Of a stretch of DNA of 64,000 nucleotides, positions 46,439 through 57,478 are shown piece by piece; the stretch's first letter is position 1; each line of letters begins with the position of its first letter. The position numbers were made by a program, and so were the translations under genes. The notes under the pieces are model-generated. The model saw only the letters and a list, made by a program, of their open reading frames with translations, did no database searches and was not told the origin of the DNA. The DNA is from Protea cynaroides (Eukaryota > Streptophyta > Magnoliopsida > Proteales > Proteaceae). Location of the stretch: contig CM053270.1 of the NCBI GenBank assembly GCA_028583415.1, positions 47,942,663 through 48,006,662 on the forward strand, read 5' to 3'.

Positions 46439-47735
46439 ATCCTTATCATATTTACAACCATTCATCTTTATAAATTAAACAATGAATTTCTGACCTTCCT
46501 TCCCAATGGTGATACTCTGTGTTCAATCTCTTATATAATATTATTTTCAGATCAATTATGCGAATCACGAAACTTTTCCCTTCCATGTCTGCCTGCCCTT
46601 TATTCCTGTAATTCTTCCATAGCATCATGTCAATGAACCAGATGTCCCGTATTTATGTTTCAATCTACAAGCTATTCCTCGTTAAAGAGCTATATAGAGC
46701 ATGCAAAGCTTCCACTCTGATGCTCAGAACTCCACAAAGCACATCCTGCACCTTGAATCACTGATTGAAGATAGAAGACAAGAATCCTCCAAACTTCACA
46801 AAATTCTATTGTTGACTGATTACAGGCTCTGAATTCCAAAAATACTCTTTTCTTTTTTTTTTTTCTTCTGAGGAAATACTAAGGAGACAAAATCACAAGA
46901 AAATGGTAAAAAATATAATTATTTGGCTCATATTCATGTTTGATCAAAACCTCCATCCATGGTCTTGCGCAACTAAATCTTGCCTATACAGGAACCATAT
47001 GTACCCAAAATACCTTTCGAATTCACGGACACATTAAATGAAATATTTCATCTACCATAGTTGGGTTTCCATAGCCAGAGTTACAACCCCTAACAGGACT
47101 GAAAAGAATCTGGCACGAGATATAATACAAACAGAGAGCAATATGAAAGACTATAAACGAAGGTTCTCATCAGAAAGAAAGAAAATCAAAATTCGAACTC
47201 AAATTACAATTACATCCGCATAACCTAATTGATTCGAAGCTGTAAACATACCTGAAAGCAAGGGAAATTGAATACTTCAAAGTTCAAACTTGTAAAAGAT
47301 CAACAAAAGATAAAACAGAAACAAAGAATCAAATCGCAGGGAAAATAGAGAATATAAATGAAAAAAAATTGGAACCACTTCTTGATTTGTACATGTCATC
47401 CTTTCGCAGGGCCATGCTCATGTTCTGTATCGTTCCAATTTATCAGATATCTCCAACGACAAAACATAAAACGAGACCAACGTTTCATCAAGTGAGAGAA
47501 ATTTTTATGGTTTGGCGATATGGGACTTTGTTAGTGTCAATAGTCTCTATCCCGAGTCGCTGAGAGATGCCCAACCCACTCTTGGGATCCTGTTTCAAAT
47601 GGTCTTGATTCAGTTATTTATATTTTCAATAAGAACTTTTAGATATTCAATTATTTGATAAATAACACTTACAGAGGTTGCTCTTTGCCATTTGGGAAAA
47701 TGGCATTGAAACGTAACTTGCTGCAATGAAAGGGA
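46439..47735 (-). repeat. U6-bearing duplicated segment, copy 1
   Basis: Direct repeat of 59022-60500. Shared landmarks are CATCCTTATCATATTTACAA, AGCACATCCTGCACCTTGAA, the U6 region, and GATAAATAACACTTACAGA. This copy is shorter, chiefly because a block present at 60255-60365 and a short tandem array at 59967-60045 are absent. It contains a degenerate U6 sequence but no protein gene. Confidence 0.85.
47368..47460 (-). pseudogene. U6: U6 snRNA pseudogene
   Basis: Matches the U6 body at 60047-60148 with more than ten substitutions and small deletions. The ACAGAGA box region is broken (reads GATACAGAACATGAG), and the 5' stem is unpaired. The upstream sequence element survives as GTCCCATATCG (near 47515-47525, minus strand) at the same distance as in copy 2. 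The damage shows that it is not functional. Confidence 0.85.
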
Positions 47736-47960
47736 TCCACATCCTCTCCCGCCTGAGGTTGGGCAGGAGAGTTGACAGCCCAGATGAATGGCCACCACCT
47801 GGCTCGGGTGAACCCGAGCCGACACCCCTGTCGGCTCAGTTTGTCTACTGGGGTGTCCGGCTCGGATGGAGGTTCGGATTCACCCGAGAGCCAGGTGACG
47901 GCCATCCATCCGGGCCGCCAACTCTCCTGCCCAAACTCAGGCGGGAGAGGATTTCTAATC
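47734..47960. mobile_element. 227 bp foldback MITE (Mutator-like)
   Basis: Nearly complete inverted repeat: CATCCTCTCCCGCCTGAGGT on the left, and the same sequence read in reverse on the right with few changes, continuing through GGCAGGAGAGTTG and ACCTGGCTC. Flanked by direct repeats CAATGAAAGG (47724-47733 and 47961-47970), which suggests a 9 bp target duplication. The empty site is in the other U6 segment at about 60489-60498. GC-rich and hairpin-prone. Confidence 0.88.
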
Positions 47961-47991
47961 CAATGAAAGGGGATGGCTGGCTGAACTTATG

Positions 47992-48234
47992 GTTTGACCA
48001 CTTACGGTTTAGAAACCAGTTTAAAAACAGATGGGCTGAATCGTGGTGAATGTCACTCTTTTTAAGATTGTATTCACCTTCTATGATGCATTAGGTTTTT
48101 GTGAATCAACCTTCAAGATGAAACAACCCCTTAAGACCCTCTTAGTTATGTGCACACAAACAACTAGACTTCATCAGAAGAACTGACGACTAAGATCAAC
48201 AGTTTACAAAACAGAATGGGCTCGATAACGTCTA

Positions 48235-48317
<83 letters not shown>

Positions 48318-48947
48318 GTTCGTATTGAAATTTGAATGAGTTAGACTGAGTTAACGTTCATTAGATAGACGGCCACGATGTGCCTGATCCAAAACACTTG
48401 TATCAAGGGCCCAGATCATTCCCCTTTATACATAGGGATACCTCCCTACGTGTAGTTACCTGTACGAAATGAAAGGGACACCAAACGTATCCCTAGGGGT
48501 GTCAATCTGTCGGTCTCGATCGGGCCTAATCGGTCACCACCAATTAAATACCTTACACAGTGACTTGCATGTTTAATTAATTGATCCTCATTTGCGAGAC
48601 ATGGACACGTTTAGATTCGGTCCAGTCGATCTCGGTCCATAATCGGTCTTATGCTAATCGGTCTATTAACGGATTTCAATGATGCAAACCAACCGATCCA
48701 TAATCGATTATGCTATTCAGTCTTAGGCTAATCATTCCAAATTTTTTGGTGAATAATTATTTCTCATTAAGGGTTTGTGAGAACATCCCTCTTAACTGCC
48801 TCTATATCATCAACAACTAAATTGTTATATTCAATCATATTCCTTAAGTAGGGGTAAGACACAAACTTAAACAAATTGCATAATTATCAATAAAGCATCA
48901 TGATGTATCAAAACTATAGGATCTATCATTATGCATTATTGAAAACA
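47992..48947 (+). repeat. Anonymous repeat H, copy 2
   Basis: Counterpart of 38898-40715 without the Mutator-like insertion. It carries (CA)n at 48235-48272 followed by (GA)n at 48274-48314, and about 130 bp after the GA run that copy 1 lacks. It starts a few bases after the U6 duplicated segment ends, so it probably inserted there. No coding content. Confidence 0.75.
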
Positions 48948-49200
48948 GGGAAAATTACACAGACACCCCATCTATTGTTGTGAAACTACACAGAACTATC
49001 CTGTCTTTACAAAAGTTACACAAAATACCCCTCTAACAATACTATCATACACTCTCACCCACACCGTTACTTTCAACTTAACGGTAGAGGGTCAATTTTT
49101 TTTAAGACAAAAATATCCTTAAAAAGCAAACAGAGATATGTGTTATCTCTTCCAACGAAGCTCTATTCTTAGTTTATCCTCAGTTTCTAGAGTAAGGGTG
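48948..49200. mobile_element. One end of a third Mutator-like element
   Basis: Starts GGGAAAATTACACAGACACC and interrupts the end of repeat H. The GGGAAAA start and the following repeated 'ACACAG...CCC' pattern resemble the TIRs of the other two Mutator-like elements. No opposite end or target duplication was found within the next kilobase, so this is a truncated end or a false lead. Confidence 0.4.
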
Positions 49201-49562
49201 GAAGAGGTCCCTTAACAGCTGGAGATATCATGGATATCCACTTATTTACCAACTGGGGGATAGGTAAGGGGTTTGGTTTGGTATCATGATGTAGTATCTT
49301 TCATGCCAAATAAAATATAGGATAACAAATTCAATGGACAACAATCTGTTAACATCCTATTAGAATAATGTATTGTGGGATATCAGGTAATGAATGAGGT
49401 CCCTAAAGGAATATGGCCGAAGAAACTCTGCGTGTAAACCTGACTGGCCTCTGTGGCCCATACTCTTTTTGAAAGGGAACACCCAAAAAATAAATGCCAT
49501 ATTGACTCATCAGCCATGTTACAAAAGACACGGATAGGGTTTCTATGAAAGATATTTTGTAG

Positions 49563-49566
<4 letters not shown>
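49201..49566. other. Unassigned sequence
   Basis: About 370 bp with no recognised feature between the Mutator-like end and the LINE tail. Confidence 0.35.
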
Positions 49567-49593
<27 letters not shown>

Positions 49594-50060
49594 GGTAAGC
49601 AAATAATTTCATTAACCTAGGAAACGAGAGCACAACAAGCCAGCCCAAAAGAGAGCCCGCAAAAGGAACCATAAAAATTACAACAAAGCAGGCCAAAGAC
49701 CTAACCTGAAACAAGAGCCAGAGAGACCCACAAAAGAAAACCATCCCTCACACAACCCCACAAAGAACACACCTCACCAATCATTGATACAAAGCCAACA
49801 AACAGAGGCCGAAAACACTGAACCAAAATTACAAACAAGGCCTGGCCCACTACAACCACCAAAGCCCACCCCAACCACAGCAGCCTAGATAGTCCTAGCT
49901 CCCAGCACACCCAACACTCGAGAGAACCTAGCCTATAGCCAGCCGGCCCAAGGCAAAGGCTTGAATGTAGCCTGGGCATACAAGACCGAGACAAGTCAGG
50001 CTAGGCTAATTCAATCTATGCTACAGTCCAAGAGGGGACTCCATCATCCTCGAGATCATC
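49567..50060 (-). mobile_element. 3' end of an L1-type LINE
   Basis: A 27-base T run (49567-49593) followed by GGTAAGCAAATAATTTCATT reads, on the minus strand, as ...AATGAAATTATTTGCTTACC plus poly(A). This is the usual 3' tail of plant L1 LINEs. The 450 bp behind it are GC-richer 3' UTR-like sequence without RT motifs, so the copy is 5' truncated. The flanking target duplication is not clear. Confidence 0.65.
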
Positions 50061-50359
50061 ATCATCCGACTGCTAATAGAGCCCTTAGGGTGTATATCAT
50101 TTCCAAACCTTTGTGATAATTCTTGTTAATAGACCTTTGTAATAGCATTTCCAGAAAAAGATTTTGAATTTAGGGTGTATTTTCAATTTCCAAATGTAAT
50201 TCCACGGGAATCGTCCGATGAGGGTTTGTATACTGCAATTTGGCCATCAGAGTGCTACAGTTTGTGATGTTTGCTCTTCAAATTTCCATCTTTCATTTAT
50301 TTGCACTCAGCACAATCTACATTATGCCGCATCTTCATGTCCTGTGACGTTTATCCTCC

Positions 50360-52065
50360 TCAAATGCGCTCACAATAACCACAACCACAACAACAAAAAC
50401 ATTATCCCAACTAAATGGGATCGCCAACATGGATTCTTGCCCTTTAATCAGCTTTGTTCAAGGTCATACTTGAAACAAGGTCTACATTATTCATGTCTTT
50501 CCTCACCACCTCACCTAAAATCATTTTAGGTTTGCCCTTGGCTCTTTTAAATGCTTCAATTTGAATCAAATCTCTCTTTCGTACTAGAGCATCTAAGAGC
50601 CTCCATTGAACATGGTCATGCAATTTCAAACGACTTTCCCGTAGCTTGTCATGTATTGACGCTATTCTGAAATTAACTCTACTATGCTCATTCATTACCT
50701 TATACTTCCTAGTTTTGGTACACATCCATCTCAACATCCTCATCTTGGCTATACTAAGTTGATGTGTATTATGCCTCTTAACTACCCAACATTTTGCACC
50801 ATACATCATAGCCAGTCGAATGACTGTCCTATAAAAATTTACTTCAAGTTTTAAAGGAATACGCCAATCACACTACACTCTAGACACACCTCTCCACTTC
50901 ATCTATCCTATCGTTGTGAGATATTATCTTTTATATCACCTTCTTTATTTATGAGTAAGCCTAGATACCTAAAATAGTCACTTTGCAATATTTCTCTCTC
51001 ATCAATTTTCACCACCTCATTATCCGGCCTTGTATGGCTAAAGTTATACTCGATATACTCCATCTTCATTCTACTCATCTTAAAATCTCTTCATTCCAAG
51101 GTTGATCTTCATAACTTCAACTTGACATTATTCCTTATTTTTGTCTCATCCACCAAAACAATATGATAAAAATAAAAAAAATAAACCAAAGAACCTCATA
51201 TTAAATGTCTCTAGTTAAATCATCCATGATAAGCGCAAACAAATAAGAGCTTAAAATTGATCATTGATGTAAGCTAATTGTGATTGATAATTCACAACAT
51301 TGACCTCCATGGTTCTTATACATGTCTTTGACTACGTCCAAATATTTGCTTAAAACACTTTTGTTCTCTAGTACTTGCCAGATTAACTCTCTTGGGACTA
51401 TCATAAGATTTTGTCATGGATCTCCCTGGTATAAAGCCAAATTAGCTCTCTGTAATAGTAGTTTCTTGTCTCCAGCGAGTTTCAATAACTCTCTCTCATA
51501 ATTTCATAATATGACTCACGGGTTTGTAATTGTTGCAACTCTGAATATCACATTTATTTTTATAAATCGAAACCACAATGCTTCTCCTCTATTCATCTGG
51601 CATTTTCCTTGTGCTCATAATCTTATTGAACAAGATGGTTAGCCATGATAATACATAGATTCCTAAACTATTCCATACTTCTATTTGGACCTCATCTGGA
51701 CCAAGTGCTTTGCCTATATTAATCCTTCTTAAAACATCTTTTACTTCCGACACCATAATTTTTTGTATATATCTACGACTTGCGGTGTCTTAATGGGTAA
51801 TGAAACATTCCAAGACACTATTAGTCGAGGTGTTTTCATTTACTAAGCTATAAAAATAAGCATTCCATTTCTCCTTGATGTCTTCATCCCTTACTAGAAC
51901 TTTACCATCTGCACTTTTAATACATCTATCATGGTCGAAATCTCTACTCTCCCTTTCTCTCATTTTAACTATTTTATAAATAGTTTTTCTCATTACTTCG
52001 TACTCAAATTGTTATAAAGATCTTCATATTTCTTCGCTCTTGCTTTTCCCACAATCTTTTTACCT
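50360..52065 (-). pseudogene. RTE-type LINE, RT domain and C terminus (decayed)
   Basis: Minus strand in scattered frames: YKIVKMRERESRDFDHDRCI (51900-51990), KMPDE and NKCDIQSCNNY, FGFIPGRS (near 51420), then MEYIEYNFSHTRPDNEVVKI (near 51030), and the C-terminal MMYGAKCWVVKRHNTHQLSI, MRMLRWMCTKTRKYKV, RESRLKLHDHVQWRLL (50444-50809). The FADD catalytic box (near 51150) is not preserved. The end is a GTT/GTTG-rich tail near 50390, typical of RTE. A TR-GAG insertion at 52071 splits it from its upstream part at 55697. Confidence 0.85.
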
Positions 52066-52070
52066 TAATT

Positions 52071-52332
52071 TGATGCAGTCCAAGAATTAGTCCATGGAAC
52101 CAGCCTAAAGCCAAACCCTAAAAGCCAAGAACACTGTTCACGGTACTGTTCACGAACAATACCAACAGAATTTTTAGAAAGTTTTGTCTTCTTCCTAAAT
52201 TCAAAAAAGTTAAATTTATGTCCTTAAAATTAGTCATTAGTTTTGTTTCCTAAATTTGAATTGGACTGATTGAAAGATCCTATCCTAGCAAGGTTTGAGC
52301 ATAAAGTGAGATGTAACCCTACCTTGCCATCA
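52071..52332 (+). repeat. 5' LTR of TR-GAG (262 bp)
   Basis: TGATGCAGTCC...CTTGCCATCA. It contains ACTGTTCACGGTACTGTTCA, a tract seen in several plant Ty3 LTRs. It has no TATA box. It differs from the 3' LTR at roughly twenty sites or small indels, so the insertion is not recent. Confidence 0.9.
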
Positions 52333-52334
52333 AT

Positions 52335-52346
52335 TGGTATCAGAGC
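52335..52346 (+). promoter_or_regulatory. Primer binding site of TR-GAG
   Basis: TGGTATCAGAGC two bases after the LTR end: initiator Met-tRNA priming, as in the other LTR elements here. Confidence 0.92.
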
Positions 52347-52351
52347 TTGTA

Positions 52352-53187
52352 ATGGAGGATTCTAATTCTCCTAACCAATCCAATGACCCCCTTACTTTGG
52401 TTCTTCAACAATTGGTTGCATTGAATGCCAAGTTTGATAACATAGAGGAGAGAATGAACACCAGGGAAACTGGACGGCAACATCCCACAGCCAATATTGT
52501 GTCTAGAAATAATCCTCCAAAGAGTCCCTAGAGAGGACTATCAAGATCTACTAGATGATGAGTATGATGGGAAACTTCCCCGATATGAAAATTCACATAA
52601 AGTAAGGCTAGACTTAAAAGTATTCCATGGTAGACAAGGCCTTCAAACCTTTCATGACTGATTGTGTGCATTGGATGATTATTTTGATTGGTTCGATCTT
52701 TTTGAACTACGAAAATTAAAATTAGCACGATCCAAACTCTTGGAAGCTGCCCGTGAGTGGTGGAATGTCCATGAACAGAAGCTCAGAGTTCGAGGACGAG
52801 AGCCTAGGACTTGGGAAGATATGAAGTACGAATTAACGAGAGAATACATACCTGAACATATCCAAATAAAGTTCTTCCGTTGACAAAGTTACCACCAAGT
52901 GGCATGTATAACTACAGAAAACCTGACACAACCATCTATAAAATTCAGTTCGTAAGTCAGTAAGTGGTGGGAGCCCAACGCTAACGATGTTAACGTAAAG
53001 GCGGAACCTAAAGTTGCACCACCAACGGAAACTCCAATGCCTTCAACCGTTCTAAGAGCATTAGTGGCTGAAGTCAAGGAAAACGAAAAACAGGTTTCAC
53101 AAATCCATGATGACAAAGGAGAAAACAACACTGATGTTCCTACTGTAGCAATTTGCATTGAAGAGGTTGTAGTTGAAGACCACATCA
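52352..53187 (+). pseudogene. Gag of TR-GAG, N-terminal part
   Basis: Starts MEDSNSPNQSNDPLTLVLQQ (ATG at 52352; an upstream in-frame ATG at 52334 overlaps the PBS). After a stop/frame change near 52530, the retrotransposon gag core is clear: VRLDLKVFHGRQGLQTFHD, then LLEAAREWWNVHEQKL and MKYELTREYIPEHI. Stops near 52660 and 52882 break it. There is no zinc knuckle and no protease. The frame continues, after the palindromic insert, at 55048. Confidence 0.8.
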
Positions 53188-53195
53188 ATTACAAT

Positions 53196-55039
53196 CATAG
53201 TTGTCAAGGCGACAAAGCGATCCAAGGCGTTTGGGGGTATCCTGGGCGCCTAGGCGCCCGCTAGGCGTTGCCTAGGCAACCAAGGCGTTCCCAGTGCATT
53301 TTTTTTATTTCTAAAATATTAATGTTTATATATATGCAACATTCTACATAAATAATCAACATTTAAGACATAACTTAATTAATATGTGGTGTGGACCCAA
53401 GTTTACTAATGTACACTAAGACCTGGGATTGTGTCTAGAGTTAAGTAAACAATTATTTATGACTAACATTTGCGTACTTTTAACGAATTTGATCGGAGCG
53501 TAACTCCTTTAATATAGTTCGGATTCAAGCAATCTCGAATTCGTTGCAAAGCTAGCATAATCAGCTTTCCAACAAATCCGAGATTGCTTGAATCCAAATT
53601 ATAATGAAGGAGTTACACTCCGGTCAAACCTTGTTCGGAATACGGGAATCTTTGTTTAAAGTCGTTCGAATGCAAATTATTTTTTGGGCATCAAAGCAAA
53701 AGAATATTTTGGCACACTCTTGGGTTTTAGTGATGATTTATTATAATAAGATTTATAGAATTTTTATATTTAGAAAAAAAACATAGCATTTAAAAGTTGA
53801 AAATCGCTCTCGCACCCAAAAATATGGTTTTTGTTCTTGAACAGGGGGTTGACTTTTTTTCCTTTCGGAATTTGAATTTTAGACTATTTTTAAGGGGGTA
53901 TTTGCTTATTTTGGGGTCGCTGGCGGCGCTGGCGACGCCAGGCGCCGCGGGAATCCAGGGCCGGGCGCCCGGGGGTTATGTGGGCGCCGGTTCGCCTTGG
54001 GTCTTATGTGTGTTTTTTTTCCTTTTGATTTTTGAATTTGCTTCAGGGATTTATTAGGCGGAACAACATTTAAGAGTACTTATTTATGACTAATATCATT
54101 TAAGTAAATGTTTTAATTTTATATTTCATTTACTTAAAGATATTATTCATAAAAAGCAAATACCCCTATTTGAATCAATAAAAATAATTTAAAATTCAAA
54201 TTCGAAGGATAAAAAGTCAACCCTTCGGTTCAAGAACAAAAATCGTATTTTCGGGTGCGGGGCGATTTTCAACTTAAAATGCTAGGCTTTTTTCCAAATA
54301 TAAAAATTTCATAAATCTTATTATAGTAAAGTATCACTAAAAACCAAGAGTGCGCCAAAATAATATCTTGTTTGATGCCCAAAAATAATTTACATTCGGA
54401 CGACTTTTAACAAGATTCGCGTACCGAACAAGGTTTGGCGGAGTGTAACTCCTTCATTATAACTCGGATTAAGCAACTAGGATTTGTTGGAAGGCGATTA
54501 TACTAGCTTTGCAATGAATTTGAGATTGCTTGAATCCGAAATATATTAAAGGAGTTATACTCGGAAAATTTGTTAAAAATAAGAAATGTTAGTCATAAAT
54601 ACGTGTTGCCTACTTAACTCAATTATTTGTTTCTTTGTTGTTTTTCTTATATTAATTAAGCTATGTCTTAAATGTTTATTTATGTAGAATCTGCATATAT
54701 ATATAAACATTAATATAGCATTAATATATTAAAAATATAAAAATACGACGCCTTGGTCGCTAGGCGCGCCTAGGCGGCGCCTAGGCGCCTAGGCGCCCAG
54801 GATGGCGTCAAACGCCTTGGATCGCCTTATCGCCTTGACAACTATGATAATATCTTAAGTAAATGAAATATAAAATAAGTCATAAATAAGTACTGCCTGA
54901 TAAATGTTGTTCTCCTTTCCGGCCGGGCAAGTCTTGCTGACAAATGTTGTTCCTGTCTGGCCTGGGCGACCACAAGGCGCCCTGGCGCCCAGGCCTGTAC
55001 AAACCGCCCGGACGCCTAGGCAACGCCTTGACAACTATG
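53196..55039. mobile_element. Palindromic hAT-like element (1844 bp) inside TR-GAG
   Basis: Terminal inverted repeat CATAGTTGTCAAGGCG at both ends and 8 bp target duplication ATTACAAT (53188-53195 and 55040-55047), as for hAT elements. Most of it is a giant hairpin: sequence from about 53400 to 53850 recurs inverted at about 54190-54600. GC-rich GGCGCCTAGGCG-type tracts lie near the ends and the centre. A second copy of the terminal repeat in right-end orientation occurs at 54831-54846, so one copy may be nested in another. No transposase. Confidence 0.85.
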
Positions 55040-55047
55040 ATTACAAT

Positions 55048-55444
55048 GTGGATGATTTTACTCAAGTCAGTGAGGTGGACATATGTGATCTTAATCTTTC
55101 TTATGCAGCTCCATTGACTGATAATGAGAGTCACAGTGATCATGAGGTCATAGACATTGAAGAAGCGACATTAAAAGACAAAGAGCTACATGTGATCCCC
55201 ATGGATACCTCTTGCACGTTTGAATCTTTTCAAGATATTGAACATATTGACCTTGTGATACCTCCCCAATATTTTGAAGAGCGTGGACTGAAGGTGGTGG
55301 ATTTTCTTCCAAATTTTCAAGCACAACCAGACTTCCAAAATCCAAGAAAGATGTGTGCCGACCCCACGGAATTGATTCTTCACCATTACCGAACTCGTGA
55401 ACGAGTTTATTTTAAGTGGGGGGGAGTTGATGTAGTCCAAGAAT
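55048..55444 (+). pseudogene. Gag of TR-GAG, C-terminal part
   Basis: Acidic frame with VDDFTQVSEVDICDLNLSYA, then DTSCTFESFQDIEHIDLVIP and PDFQNPRKMCADPTELILHH, running up to and into the 3' LTR. It is in register with the N-terminal part once the insert and one duplication copy are ignored. No known domain. The upstream open stretch from 54904 is palindrome sequence, not gene. Confidence 0.7.
55415..55427 (+). promoter_or_regulatory. Polypurine tract of TR-GAG
   Basis: AAGTGGGGGGGAGT-like run directly before the 3' LTR start TGATGTAGTCC. It is the expected plus-strand primer. Confidence 0.85.
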
Positions 55445-55691
55445 TGGTCCATGAAACCAGCCTAAAACCAAGCCCCAAAAGCCAAGAGCATTGTTCATGG
55501 TACTGTTCACGTGAATAGTACCAACAGAATTTTTAGAAAGTTTTGTCTTCTTCCTAAATTCAAAAAAGTTAGATTTATTTCCTTAAAATTAGTCATTAGT
55601 TTTGTTTCCTAAATTTGAATTGGGTTGATTGAAAGATCCTACCCTAGCAAGGTTTTGGCATAAATTGAGATGTAACCCTACCTTGCCATCA
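55428..55691 (+). repeat. 3' LTR of TR-GAG (264 bp)
   Basis: Collinear with 52071-52332, ending CTTGCCATCA and followed by the duplication TAATT. It reads CACGTGAATAGT where the 5' LTR reads CACGAACAAT, among other changes. Confidence 0.9.
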
Positions 55692-55696
55692 TAATT

Positions 55697-55790
55697 CTTG
55701 GCAAATTTATACCTTTTTAAGATCCTCTACATCCTTATTTCCTTTATCATGTCTTAAAACTAGCTTTCTTAGCCTTAATGCCTGTCATAT
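55697..55790 (-). pseudogene. RTE LINE upstream part, separated by TR-GAG
   Basis: The sequence resumes the RTE frame broken at 52065: the Lys/Ala-rich linker (AKKIVGKARAKKYEDLYNN) reads across the insertion point when the TR-GAG element is ignored. No endonuclease is recognisable further right. Confidence 0.6.
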
Positions 55791-56265
55791 GTGATCACCA
55801 GTGATCCTAAATGACCCTTTCCCTCGTGTAATACGATCCAAATTATCCATTGACCTATGGTCATTTGCCCTTGTCCACATCTACATGTAAGCGTTACCCA
55901 ACCAAAGGTCTTTGGGTGTCTTAGACTAGACTTCATCCAAGGATCTGATTTAGAAGCAAGGCCTCAAGGCCCATTGGGGAAGTAGAAGCACTTCTGCATT
56001 TTAAAATCTCTAATCAGACATCTTCACATTTATTTTATTTGTATGTATAGACCCCCTACTAAGGTACATTAGTGTGTCTAATAGCACATACAATAAGATT
56101 CTCTCCAAAGCTCGCTCAGTTCATCAGAAGCACTTTCAAATCATCCAAAAGGCCATAAACCAAAACAAATGTAGTCATAAATAAGTAATTCAGCTTCTTT
56201 GATATCTTAGGAAACCCATTTAAGGCTTCAACCAATTGAACTAGACTTTACTTTCTTATTGCAGA
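55791..56265. other. Unassigned sequence
   Basis: About 470 bp without ORFs or recognised repeats. Its right end is pyrimidine-rich and finishes TTCTTATTGCAG, a possible splice acceptor for the small ORF that follows. Confidence 0.35.
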
Positions 56266-56412
56266 ATGTCAACTGTCAGAAGAGCTAATAAGGGGAATGG
56301 AATGGAGATACGTTGCCAGTTAACCCCTAACGGCATAGCAGTGGTGTTGACAGTCAGAGATGAGAAAAAGTTTCCAGAAGCTGTTGAGAAGCTCAAAGGG
56401 TTTGGACTCTGA
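56266..56412 (+). CDS. Possible terminal exon, 48 codons, function unknown
   Basis: Begins right after an acceptor-like TTATTGCAGA. It reads MSTVRRANKGNGMEIRCQLT, then IAVVLTVRDEKKFPEAVEKL and ends KGFGL before a TGA. The composition and hydrophobic/charged alternation look protein-like. I do not recognise the family. The ATG may be internal, with the coding frame entering from an earlier exon that I could not find. It may be a relic of a gene disrupted by the surrounding insertions. Confidence 0.35.
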   Translation: MSTVRRANKGNGMEIRCQLTPNGIAVVLTVRDEKKFPEAVEKLKGFGL

Positions 56413-57478
56413 TGTGGTTTTTCATTAAGTAGATGTGATGCACCCTGCTATTATTGCTTCCTTGGCTGATTTCATCAAAACACAGTTTGGAAAGCATATA
56501 TCTTGGTGAATTTGGAACCTAATTTATATAAGTGCTTCATAATTAAATATGAACAGAACCCATTTCCAGAATCATGAATCTTGATTAAATTGCTTCGACT
56601 TATTTAGGTTGAAAGTCACTGCAGGTGATTAATGCAGCAATTAGTGGAATCAAATTAGGTGATAATGCTTACAAAGTCCTGAGGCAGAAGGAACGACAGC
56701 ATTAACGATACTGACCATAATTTAGATACAAGGACATATAACCACAACGTAGCAGTAAACAACAAGCAGATTTTGTTAAATTGATTTTTGCGCGACTTCA
56801 TAGGCATATTGTTGATAAGGGAACTCAAGATTGTGGGTTCTTTCTGATTAAACTCTTTTGCTTGATACAAAGTTTTCATTTCCAAGAAGAAGAGAAACAA
56901 ATTTGGCATGTGCTTTTGGCATGTGCTCCATAACAATAGGGAGAGGAGTATATACTGTCAAGAGATCACTCGCACCAGAAATCATCCTAAGCAAACACAT
57001 CCCAGAACATGCTTTCATTTGTGTCTATGTGATTAAAAAATAAAAAAAAAAGACATTCAATCAAACGGTTGATAAAAGTTCTTTAGTGAGATGATAAAAA
57101 TCTAGGTCAAGTTGACAGGAAAGGAATAGATAATTTGCCTTGCATCGCAGGCTTTAAAGTTTTCATCAATGTGGTGCTCCTGAAATGTGGAAGTTGATAT
57201 GGAAGACCTAGATAACCCAAATCATACAGGAACATAACCCCACTTATAATTGTCAACATCAAATTTATAAATGTTTCATTTTGTATAACAATTTCAATTT
57301 GCAAATGAAAGTTAAGTATTCTAGAAATTTATCCATAAATAAGACTTACAATAGTGTTTCTTTATTCAACACAGCAAAATGGCATGGCACTAAAAGTTTC
57401 CATAATGGAAAGGGAATGGCTCGAGAACATGAGAAACACTTTTATAATGATGAAAAATGGATGTGATTGGTGGATAGT
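56413..57478. other. Unassigned AT-rich sequence
   Basis: About 1.07 kb with only short open frames. No repeat or RNA feature recognised. Confidence 0.35.

Larger units (their letters stand above)
52071..55691 (+). mobile_element. TR-GAG retrotransposon (complete, with nested insertion)
   Basis: Whole element: 262 bp LTR, PBS, gag, polypurine tract, 264 bp LTR. Perfect 5 bp duplication TAATT at 52066-52070 and 55692-55696. Without the palindromic insert it is about 1.77 kb. It encodes only Gag-like sequence and no protease, RT or integrase, matching the terminal-repeat-with-gag (TR-GAG) class that depends on a partner for reverse transcription. It is inserted in the RTE LINE. Confidence 0.88.

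Noticed and set aside
47726..48049. 107-codon Pro/Gly-rich ORF
   Set aside because: It runs through the foldback MITE and into repeat H; composition reflects the hairpin.
49403..49994. Two hydrophobic minus-strand ORFs near the LINE tail
   Set aside because: They lie in the 3' UTR-like tail of the LINE and have no RT or endonuclease motif.
53797..54057. Hydrophobic 86-codon ORF and the start of the ORF at 54904
   Set aside because: Both lie in the palindromic hAT-like element; only the part after 55047 belongs to Gag.
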